Positions 57,485 through 64,000 of a DNA stretch of 64,000 nt are shown here, piece by piece. This DNA comes from Actinocatenispora comari. GTDB lineage: Bacteria > Actinomycetota > Actinomycetes > Mycobacteriales > Micromonosporaceae. The notes beneath the pieces were generated by a model. The model was not told where the DNA came from. It saw only the letters and a list, made by a program, of their open reading frames with translations, and did no database searches. The stretch is taken from NCBI RefSeq assembly GCF_017312725.1, contig NZ_BOPO01000039.1:1-64000 (forward strand). The letters run 5' to 3'. Each line of letters begins with the position of its first letter. The stretch's first letter is position 1. Made by a program: the position numbers and the translations under genes.

Positions 57485-59590
57485 TCAGTCGCCGGTGAGT
57501 CTGGCCGGCGGGGTGGGCAGGTCGGTCCCGGTCGTCCCCCGCAGGGCGGTACGCATCGTCTGCGCCACCGCCCGGTCGACCGCGGCGGACACACCGGAGC
57601 CGACGTAGTCGGACGGGTCGGACGGGTTCGCGGCGATGCCGGCGGCGGCGATCTGCGGGGTGAACCCGACGAACGTCTCGGTCGCGTTGTTCTCCGACGA
57701 GCCGGTCTTGCCGCCGACCGAGCGGCCGGACAGGATGCTGCCCACCTCGGTGGCGGTACCGCCGTCGCAGTGCCCGCCGGCAGACTGCTGGCCGACCGGG
57801 CAGCGCGCCGCGTCGGCCGCCGCCGCCGCGACCCCCCGGCTCACCGCCTGGTGGCAGTCGGGACCGCCGGCCGAGACCCGGTCACCGTGCGCGTCGGTGA
57901 TCGAGGTGATCGGCGTCGGGGTGCAGTACTTGCCCTGCGCCGCAACGGTCGCGTAGGCATTGGCCAGGTCCAGCGGGGTGGTGTCGGCGACGCCGAGGGT
58001 GAACGAACCCCACGAGTCGGCGTCGTGCGCGGCCCGCTGCGCGTCCGAGTCGGCGCGGAAGGTGATGCCGAGCTTCTTCGCCATCGCGACCGCCTTGTCG
58101 GCCCCGACCTGCTCCTCCAGCCAGACGAAGTAGGTGTTGACCGACCGGCCGAAGCCGGTCCACATGGTGCGGTAGCCGTCCATCCAGGACGGGTTGTCGT
58201 TGCCCGGGCAGTAGTAGCCGCCGCAGCTCGCCGGCCCCGAGTCCGGCCACTTCGTCTGCAGCCGGCCGGGCGCGTCGAACCCGGTGGACAGCGGCTTGCC
58301 CTCGCTCAGCGCCGCCAGCATGGTGAACATCTTGAACGTCGATCCGGCCTGGTACCCGTCGACGCCACCGCCGCCGGCGATCAGCTGCGCCGTGGTGTTC
58401 GGGTACCCGTTCTGGCCGTCGGGGTTGCTCGCCAGGCTGAAGTGCCGGTTGACCGCGAGCGCCGACACCTTGCCGGTACCGGGCTGCACCACGGCGATCG
58501 GCAGCGCGCGGGCGTTGCCGTAGTCGTACACCGAGAGTGACTGGGCCAGCGCCTCGCGCTGAGTGTCCGGGTCCAGCGACGTGACGATCTTGTACCCGCC
58601 CTGCCGGAGCGCCTGCTCGCGCTGCGCGACGGTCCTGCCGAACGCCGGCTGGGCGTCCCACCACTGCTTGACGTAGTCGCAGAAGAAGCCCCAGTCGTTG
58701 TGGTTCGCCGGTACCGACACGCAGTCGTTGGGCGTGCTGCTGGGGTTCAGGGCGAGCGGCGAGGCCTTCGCCGTCCTGGCCCGGGCGCGGGTGATGTCGC
58801 CGGCCTTGGCCATCGAGTCGAGCACGTAGCTGCGGCGTTGCAGCGCCGCCTTCCGGTCGCCGGTGACCGGGTTGTCGGCGTCGGGCGACTGCACCAGCCC
58901 GGCGAGCAGCGCCGCCTGGGGCAGCGTGAGCTGGTCCGGCGGTACCGAGAAGTAGGTGCGGCTGGCCGCGTAGACGCCGTACGCGCCGTGGCCGAAGTAG
59001 GCGATGTTGAGGTAGCGGCGCAGGATCTCGTCCTTGGACAGCCGCTGCTCCAGCGCCGTCGCGTACCGCATCTCCGCGAGCTTGCGGCCGACGGTGTCCT
59101 TGGTGGCGTCGGCGCGCTCCTGCGGGGTCAGGCTCGGGTCGGTCTTGAGCACGTTGCGCACGTACTGCATGGTCAGCGTGGAGGCGCCCTGGCTGACCCC
59201 GCCGGACGAGCCGTTCGCCACTAGGGCCCGCAGCACGCCGCGCGGGTCGACCCCGCCGTGTTGGTAGAACCGGGTGTCCTCGGCGGCGACGATCGCCCTG
59301 CGCATCACCGGCGCGATCGCCGACAGCGACACCGCCTTGCGGTTCTCGTCGTAGAACGTGGTGATCAGCGTCTTGCCGTCGTTGGCGTAGAGGTAGCTGG
59401 CCTCCTGGGTGGGCGGCGTCTTCAGGGCTGCGGGCAGGTCGTCCCAGGAGCCGCCGGCGGCGCGCAGCGCGAGCCCGGACAGCGCGCTGGCCGGGAACGC
59501 CACCGCCGCGACGACGAGCCCCGCCACCACACCGCACAGCAGCAGGGTCGCCAGACTGGTCAGGCCGGACCGTCGTGCCGTGCTCGGCAT
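57485..59590 (-). CDS. Class A penicillin-binding protein
   Basis: A 701-residue bifunctional peptidoglycan synthase. The ATG at 59590 has GGAGG with a 5-nt gap; a GTG two codons earlier overlaps the RBS. A membrane anchor covers residues about 10-36. The GT51 domain (about 65-255) shows AAEDTRFYQHGGVDPRGVLRA, SQGASTLTMQYVRN, and KDEILRRYLNIAYFGHGAYGV. The transpeptidase domain (about 340-670) has SxxK as STFKMF near 416, SxN as SVNTYF, and KTGSS near 625. Cysteines (NDCVSVP; PASCGGYYCPG) suggest extracytoplasmic disulfides. Its C-terminus is short with no PASTA domains. Probably wall synthesis in growth or sporulation. Confidence 0.93.
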   Translation of the reverse strand: MPSTARRSGLTSLATLLLCGVVAGLVVAAVAFPASALSGLALRAAGGSWDDLPAALKTPPTQEASYLYANDGKTLITTFYDENRKAVSLSAIAPVMRRAIVAAEDTRFYQHGGVDPRGVLRALVANGSSGGVSQGASTLTMQYVRNVLKTDPSLTPQERADATKDTVGRKLAEMRYATALEQRLSKDEILRRYLNIAYFGHGAYGVYAASRTYFSVPPDQLTLPQAALLAGLVQSPDADNPVTGDRKAALQRRSYVLDSMAKAGDITRARARTAKASPLALNPSSTPNDCVSVPANHNDWGFFCDYVKQWWDAQPAFGRTVAQREQALRQGGYKIVTSLDPDTQREALAQSLSVYDYGNARALPIAVVQPGTGKVSALAVNRHFSLASNPDGQNGYPNTTAQLIAGGGGVDGYQAGSTFKMFTMLAALSEGKPLSTGFDAPGRLQTKWPDSGPASCGGYYCPGNDNPSWMDGYRTMWTGFGRSVNTYFVWLEEQVGADKAVAMAKKLGITFRADSDAQRAAHDADSWGSFTLGVADTTPLDLANAYATVAAQGKYCTPTPITSITDAHGDRVSAGGPDCHQAVSRGVAAAAADAARCPVGQQSAGGHCDGGTATEVGSILSGRSVGGKTGSSENNATETFVGFTPQIAAAGIAANPSDPSDYVGSGVSAAVDRAVAQTMRTALRGTTGTDLPTPPARLTGD

Positions 59591-59893
59591 CGCCACCTCC
59601 GTCGCGTCGCGCGTGCTTCCCGCAACCCTCTGTCGGCGGCGCCGAGCGCGACCAGTACTTCACTGGATCGGGAGCTGATTCACTGCCCGGTACCGGCCGA
59701 TACCCAGCAAGCGACCCGTCATGGCGGCTTTGGCCGACTCACCCGATTCACCCTCCTGAACCGGTTATGGCACAGCTTGCCGGGCGGCGGGCCGGGCCCG
59801 TTCGGTGTCGAGCCGTGCGGATCGTTGCGTTCCGGGCCGCCGGGCGTGAAACTTCCTTACCAACGTCACCTCAAGGCTTGAAGGGAACTTCAG
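59591..59893. other. Divergent intergenic region between PBP and GHL10 genes
   Basis: This 303-bp region holds the two divergent promoters. Seen: relatively AT-rich patches around 59660-59680 and 59740-59770, and three TTCAC motifs (near 59658, 59680 and 59744). No RNA gene or ORF with coding character. GAAACTTCC near 59846 precedes the GHL10 RBS. No operator is clear. Confidence 0.3.
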
Positions 59894-61525
59894 ATGCCCC
59901 CGTCAGGTCCCGACCTGCCCGAGCGGGTGCTCGGCACCCCGCTGACCCGCCGCCGGCTCGGCACGCTCGCCGCCGGTACCGCCCTCGCCGCCGGCGTCGC
60001 CGCCATCCCCGGCATGCTGCTGCCCACCGCCGCCCAGGCCCAACCGTCCGCCCCGGCCGGCGCCACCGCCGAGCCCGACCCGGACGCGCCGCTGCGGCAG
60101 CTGCGGGCGATGTGGATCGCCAGCGTCGTCAACATCGACTGGCCGTCCGCGACCGGGCTGCCCGCCGCCGAGCAGCGCGCCCAGCTCACCGCCTGGTTCG
60201 ACCTCGCCGTACGGTTGCGCTTCAACGCGGTGGTCCTGCAGGTGCGGCCCACCGCCGACGCGTTCTGGCCGTCGCCCTACGAACCGTGGTCGCAGTACCT
60301 GACCGGCACCCAGGGGGTCGACCCCGGCTACGACCCGCTCGCGTTCGCGGTCGAGGAGGCGCACAAGCGCAACCTGCAGCTGCACGCCTGGTTCAACCCG
60401 TACCGGGTGAGCATGCAGACCGACCCGAGCAAGCTGGTGGAGTCGCATCCGGCCCGCCGCCACCCGGACTGGGTCTTCGCCTACGGCCCCAAGCTCTACT
60501 ACGACCCCGGCATCCCGGAGGTACGCCGGTTCGTCGAGGACGCGATCCTCGACGCGCTGCGCTACGACATCGACGCCGTGCACTTCGACGACTACTTCTA
60601 CCCGTACCCGGTGGCCGGGCAGGAGCTGCCGGACGCCGACACCTTCGCCACCTACGGCGCCAGGTTCGACGACATCGGCGACTGGCGCCGGCACAACATC
60701 GACCTGCTCATCAGCGAGATGTACCAGCGCATCCACGCGCGCAAGCCGCACGTGCAGTTCGGGGTGAGCCCGTTCGGCATCTGGCGCAACGCCTCCAGCG
60801 ACCCGGCCGGCTCGGACACCGGCGGCACCGAGTCGTACAACGCGAACTACGCCGACACCCGCAAGTGGGTCAAGCAGGGCTGGCTGGACTACATCAACCC
60901 GCAGGTGTACTGGAACATCGGGCTGGCGGTCGCCGACTACGCGAAGCTCACCCCGTGGTGGGCCGAGCAGGTGCGCGACACCCCGGTCAAGCTGTACATC
61001 GGCGAGGCGACCTACAAGGTCGGCGCCGCGGGCCAGCCCGCCGCCTGGCAGGACCAGGCCGAGCTGTCCCGCCACCTCGACCTCGACGCGCAGTACCCGG
61101 AGGTGGCCGGCAACGTCTACTTCTCCGCGACCGAGGTGCGGGCCGACACCCTCGGCGCGACCAGCCGGCTGGTCGCCGAACACTACCAGCACCCGGCGCT
61201 GCCGCCGGCGATGCCGCGGCTGGACCCGCGCGCACCGGGGCGCCCGCAGCTGACCCACGCGGTACGCACCGGCGACGGGGTGAGCCTGCGGTTCCACCCG
61301 ACCGGATCGCTGCGCCCCGTCAGCTACGCGATCTTCCGGTTCGACGGCCGCGGCGCGCGACCGGTCGTCGACGCCGGCAACCTGATCGCGACGGTACGTG
61401 CCACCGGGCACGCGCAGCGCTGGACCGACACCACCGCCGGTACCGGCACGCACGGCTACGCGGTCATGGCGCTGAGCCCCACCGAGGTGGCGAGCCCGCT
61501 GTCCGCCACCCGTACCGTGCACTGA
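59894..61525 (+). CDS. GHL10-type glycosyl hydrolase-like secreted protein
   Basis: A 543-residue exported protein of the glycosyl hydrolase-like 10 family (PF02638, YngK type), proposed to act on peptidoglycan or other polysaccharides. RBS AAGGGAA upstream of ATG. A Tat-like signal (PLTRRRLGTLAAGTALAAG, cut near AQAQ, residues 1-50). The catalytic barrel (68-430) starts LRAMWIASVVNIDWPS. Conserved blocks are NAVVLQVRPTADAFWPS, LQLHAWFNPYRVS, AVHFDDYFYPYPV, GVSPFGIWRN and LDYINPQVYWNIG; the Asp pair of HFDDYF is the candidate catalytic acid. A C-terminal fibronectin-III-like part (about 445-543) follows. Divergent from the class A PBP. Confidence 0.9.
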   Translation: MPPSGPDLPERVLGTPLTRRRLGTLAAGTALAAGVAAIPGMLLPTAAQAQPSAPAGATAEPDPDAPLRQLRAMWIASVVNIDWPSATGLPAAEQRAQLTAWFDLAVRLRFNAVVLQVRPTADAFWPSPYEPWSQYLTGTQGVDPGYDPLAFAVEEAHKRNLQLHAWFNPYRVSMQTDPSKLVESHPARRHPDWVFAYGPKLYYDPGIPEVRRFVEDAILDALRYDIDAVHFDDYFYPYPVAGQELPDADTFATYGARFDDIGDWRRHNIDLLISEMYQRIHARKPHVQFGVSPFGIWRNASSDPAGSDTGGTESYNANYADTRKWVKQGWLDYINPQVYWNIGLAVADYAKLTPWWAEQVRDTPVKLYIGEATYKVGAAGQPAAWQDQAELSRHLDLDAQYPEVAGNVYFSATEVRADTLGATSRLVAEHYQHPALPPAMPRLDPRAPGRPQLTHAVRTGDGVSLRFHPTGSLRPVSYAIFRFDGRGARPVVDAGNLIATVRATGHAQRWTDTTAGTGTHGYAVMALSPTEVASPLSATRTVH

Positions 61526-61539
61526 CACCGGCGTCGAAC

Positions 61540-61574
61540 CACTGCCGGGGCGGCCACCGGCCACCCCGGCAGTG
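61540..61574 (+). terminator. Terminator after the GHL10 gene
   Basis: A stem of 11 plus 4 base pairs with one mismatch (61540-61555 pairing with 61559-61574), 14 nt after the stop codon. Confidence 0.8.
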
Positions 61575-61702
61575 TCGTGTCCGGCCGGCTCCGGTCCCGG
61601 CCGTGGCGGGCGAGCTTCGCAGATTCCTGGCCGGTGGTGACAACCCGCGGCGGGGGTCGACCCGTGTCTCACTCACACGGGTACGCAAGGGGGCACCGCC
61701 GG

Positions 61703-62209
61703 ATGGGCCGACGCGAGGACGGGTTCACCGCGTACTACCGGGCGCGCGCGGCGTCGATGCGGCGCACCGCGTACCTGCTGTGCGGCGACTGGCACGGCGC
61801 CGAGGACCTGGTCCAGACCGCGTACACGAAGCTCTACCTGGCCTGGCACCGCGTGTCGGCGCACGACCGGCTCGACCAGTACGTGCGGCGCATCGTGGTG
61901 CGCGCCTTCCTCGACGAGAAACGCCGCGGGTCGCGCCGCGAGTACCCGACCGACGCGGTACCCGACGTCGCGGTCGATCCGTCCGCGCCGGAGGAACGAA
62001 TGGTCCTGGTGGCCGCGCTGGCGCAGGTCGCGAGCCGGCAGCGGGCCGTGCTGGTGCTGCGGTTCTGGGAGGACCTGTCGGTGGCCGAGACCGCCGAGCT
62101 GCTCGACATCACCGAGGGCACGGTGAAGAGCCACACCGCACGCGGGCTGGAGACCCTGCGCCGGGCACTACCCGAGCGCCACTCGATCGGCGCGGGAGAC
62201 CCGGTATGA
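61703..62209 (+). CDS. SigE-family ECF RNA polymerase sigma factor
   Basis: A 168-residue ECF sigma factor of the SigE type common in Micromonosporaceae and Streptomyces. Region 2 is at about 8-75 (FTAYYRARAASMRRTAYLLCGDWHGAEDLVQTAYTKLYLAWHRV, residues 8-52). Region 4 is at about 100-160, with the HTH in ELLDITEGTVKSHTARGLETLRRAL. ATG 61703 has GGGGG about 10 nt upstream; earlier in-frame GTG and ATG codons exist. Its stop overlaps the next gene's start (ATGA), so both are co-translated. Likely controlled by that partner. Confidence 0.9.
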   Translation: MGRREDGFTAYYRARAASMRRTAYLLCGDWHGAEDLVQTAYTKLYLAWHRVSAHDRLDQYVRRIVVRAFLDEKRRGSRREYPTDAVPDVAVDPSAPEERMVLVAALAQVASRQRAVLVLRFWEDLSVAETAELLDITEGTVKSHTARGLETLRRALPERHSIGAGDPV

Positions 62210-63045
62210 GCGAGCACGAGGTCACCGACCTGTTCGAGCGGGTGCTCGACACGCCGGAACCACCGCTGCCCGAGGCGGGCCAGGTGATCGCAGCCGGGCG
62301 TGCCGCCCGGCGTCGCCGCGCGCTCGGTGCGTCCGCCACCGCGCTGGCCGTGGTGCTGCTCGCCGCCGCCGGTACCGCCGGCGCCACCGGCCTGCTGTCC
62401 GGCGAGCGGTCCGTGCCGCCGCAGCGCGGCGTCGCCCGCGGGTACACCCCGCACCCGACGCCGAACGTGACGCACTTCCTGCCGTCCGGCCGACCGCACG
62501 CGGGAGGCCCGGATCTGCCCGCCCGCGCCGCCCAGCTGCTCGACACGCTGACCCACGCCGTACCGCCGGGCTACACCGTGCCAACGACGGATCTGGTGCG
62601 GTACGGGGGACTCGGGTACGAGGTGCGCGGCTACACCGCCCCGGCCGGCCACCCCAAGGCGGACGGGAGCTGGCGGATCGACGCGCACACCGACGTCTAC
62701 CGCGACGGCCGGGCCGGCTCGCTGTGGGTCACCTGGACGAACGGAGTGCGGTACCCGGCGGCCGGCTCGGTGTGCGACGCGACGGTCCCGCTGCGGCACA
62801 CCGGTACGGCAACGCGGTGCTCGGTGACCTCGGTGCGCGGCGTGGCGGTACGGCTGGACGAGCAGGACCTGCCGGACGGCAACACCGTGCGGTACGCGAC
62901 CGCATTCGGCGCCGGCCACTGGGTCACGGTCAGCGCCGACCAGCGGGGCGCCGCCCCGGGAAAGGCCGCGCTGCCGGCGCCGCCGCTGTCCGGCACCGAT
63001 CTGGCCCGGCTGGTGACCGGGCCGAGTCTGGGCACCGGCGACTGA
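62206..63045 (+). CDS. Membrane protein coupled to the ECF sigma factor (anti-sigma candidate)
   Basis: A 279-residue single-pass membrane protein. The N-terminal 40 residues are cytoplasmic (SEHEVTDLFERVLDTPEPPLPEAGQVIAAGRAARRRR split around residues 2-38), followed by a transmembrane segment at about 42-64 and an extracellular part of about 210 residues with two cysteines (GSVCDATVP; ATRCSVTSV). The position and ATGA overlap point to an anti-sigma role, but the zinc-binding HxxxCxxC motif of classical anti-sigma factors is absent. The secreted half may sense a wall or ion signal. Alternative: an unrelated export-linked protein. Confidence 0.7.
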   Translation: MSEHEVTDLFERVLDTPEPPLPEAGQVIAAGRAARRRRALGASATALAVVLLAAAGTAGATGLLSGERSVPPQRGVARGYTPHPTPNVTHFLPSGRPHAGGPDLPARAAQLLDTLTHAVPPGYTVPTTDLVRYGGLGYEVRGYTAPAGHPKADGSWRIDAHTDVYRDGRAGSLWVTWTNGVRYPAAGSVCDATVPLRHTGTATRCSVTSVRGVAVRLDEQDLPDGNTVRYATAFGAGHWVTVSADQRGAAPGKAALPAPPLSGTDLARLVTGPSLGTGD

Positions 63046-63088
63046 CCCACCCGCAGCCGCGCACACCCCTACCGATCGAGGAGTACCG

Positions 63089-64000
63089 ATGGCCGGCCGA
63101 CGCCGCGCACGCAGCCCGTGGTGGGCCAGGCTCTGCCTGGTCGCCGGGATCGTCCTGACGCTGGCCAGCGGCGCGAGCTACGCCGGCACCGTGCTGGTGA
63201 CCGACCGGGTCGACCGGTCCGTCCCGCAGGCGGACCTGCTCGGCGACGGAGGCGGGCGCACGCCCGGCAGCCGGGTGACCGGGCCGCTGGACATCCTGCT
63301 GGCCGGCTCGGACCTGCGGCGGTCGTGGCACCGCCACCAGACGGAGAACCCGCGGACCGACACCATCATGTGGCTGCACGTGCCCGCCTCGTACGACCAC
63401 GCCTACCTGCTCTCGATCCCACGCGACCTGGAGGTGCCGATCCCGTACGACCCGAGGACCGGGAGGGGTGGCGTCAGCACCAAGATCAACGCGGCGTTCG
63501 CCTGGGGCATGACCGGCGTCGACGACGTCACCGGTGGCATGCAGAACCTGCACGCCACGCTGCGCAGGCTCACCGGCGAGAGCTTTTCGATGGCGGCGCT
63601 GGTGAACTGGGACGGGTTCACGGCGATCGTGTCCGAGCTCGGTGGCGTGACACTGTGCGTGGACAGGACCTTCACCTCGACCCAGCCCACGCTCGGCCAC
63701 CACACCTTCCGCAAGGGCTGTCACCACTACGACGCCGAGCTGGCGCTGGCCCTGGTGCGGGAGCGCTACGCGTACGCCGACTCCGACTACGGCCGGCAGC
63801 GGATGCAGCAGCAGTTCATCAAGCAGATCCTCCAGCGCGCCACCAGCGCCGGCGTGCTCACCAGTCCGACCAAGATCGACAAGGTGGTGGGCGCGGCCGG
63901 CAAGGCGCTGACCATGGACCGCGACGGCTACCGGCTGGTCGACCTGGTGCTGGCACTGCGCAGGATCACCCCGGACGCCATCACCAGCCTGCAGATCGCG
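63089..64000 (+). CDS. LytR-CpsA-Psr (LCP) family protein, truncated by the window edge
   Basis: At least 304 codons; the gene runs off the right edge. The ATG at 63089 has GAGGAG 5 nt upstream. TM anchor at about residues 14-37 (WARLCLVAGIVLTLASG). The LCP domain begins GPLDILLAGSDLRRSWHRHQ and continues with RTDTIMWLHVP, LLSIPRDLEVPIP, VSTKINAAFAWGM, FTAIVSELGGVTL and LALALVRERYAYADSDYGRQRMQQQF (residues about 218-243). The conserved Arg/Asp residues for pyrophosphate binding are present. LCP enzymes transfer teichoic acid- or arabinogalactan-type glycopolymers onto peptidoglycan. It is 43 nt from the membrane protein, possibly the same operon. Confidence 0.9.
   Translation, partial: MAGRRRARSPWWARLCLVAGIVLTLASGASYAGTVLVTDRVDRSVPQADLLGDGGGRTPGSRVTGPLDILLAGSDLRRSWHRHQTENPRTDTIMWLHVPASYDHAYLLSIPRDLEVPIPYDPRTGRGGVSTKINAAFAWGMTGVDDVTGGMQNLHATLRRLTGESFSMAALVNWDGFTAIVSELGGVTLCVDRTFTSTQPTLGHHTFRKGCHHYDAELALALVRERYAYADSDYGRQRMQQQFIKQILQRATSAGVLTSPTKIDKVVGAAGKALTMDRDGYRLVDLVLALRRITPDAITSLQIA

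Overview
The window is GC-rich (about 72-73% by eye) and gene-dense, with GTG/TTG starts, overlapping stop/start pairs, strong GC hairpins without U-runs as terminators, and actinobacterial marker genes: polyphosphate glucokinase, a RamB/ScfR-type regulator beside isocitrate lyase, SigE-family ECF sigma, LCP protein and Lon behind a HAIR-like HspR box. I infer a filamentous actinomycete, most like Micromonosporaceae; genus cannot be fixed from the sequence alone. It reads as chromosome: no integrase, transposase, tRNA, rRNA or CRISPR array was found.

Layout. 1-10.5 kb: GH38 alpha-mannosidase, a GH67-like protein fused to a membrane module, a secreted protein of unknown function, a ROK glucokinase, an NlpC/P60 cell-wall hydrolase. 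10.6-18.4 kb: a YjbR protein, then a compact minus-strand operon (AroA-like/acyl-CoA synthetase fusion, acyl-CoA dehydrogenase, SDR enoyl reductase, Old Yellow Enzyme-type dienoyl-CoA reductase) whose gene set matches cyclohexanecarboxyl-CoA biosynthesis from shikimate. This is the most unusual system here. 18.6-21.7 kb: RamB/ScfR-like regulator divergent from isocitrate lyase. 21.8-25.2 kb: polyphosphate glucokinase, DUF3307-like membrane protein, secreted phosphoesterase. 25.3-27.8 kb: efeO-efeB iron-uptake pair without efeU. 27.9-34.1 kb: Tat-exported FAD oxidoreductase, and a translationally coupled glucarate catabolism operon (kdgD-gudD-unknown gene) behind an 18-bp palindromic operator. 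34.4-36.4 kb: two-component system. 36.7-43.7 kb: adenosine-deaminase-like protein, spermidine-synthase-like protein, SpoU methyltransferase, PAS-GGDEF-EAL protein with a degenerate EAL domain, D-2-hydroxyacid dehydrogenase, thioredoxin behind a CsoR/CstR-like operator. 44-46.4 kb: Lon. 46.6-57.3 kb: DoxX-like protein, GH20 hexosaminidase, alpha/beta hydrolase, Bcr/CflA-type exporter, FMN alpha-hydroxyacid dehydrogenase, GH2 beta-galactosidase, LD-carboxypeptidase. 57.5-64 kb: class A PBP, GHL10 hydrolase, SigE-type sigma factor with a coupled membrane protein, and a truncated LCP-family gene at the right edge.

Functionally the window combines carbohydrate scavenging (GH38, GH67-like, GH20, GH2, glucarate operon, two ROK kinases), cell-wall turnover (NlpC/P60, PBP, LD-carboxypeptidase, LCP, GHL10), stress and redox control (Lon, thioredoxin, EfeOB) and a specialised acyl-CoA pathway. 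Most of the long overlapping open frames on opposite strands are GC-driven shadows and were left out.
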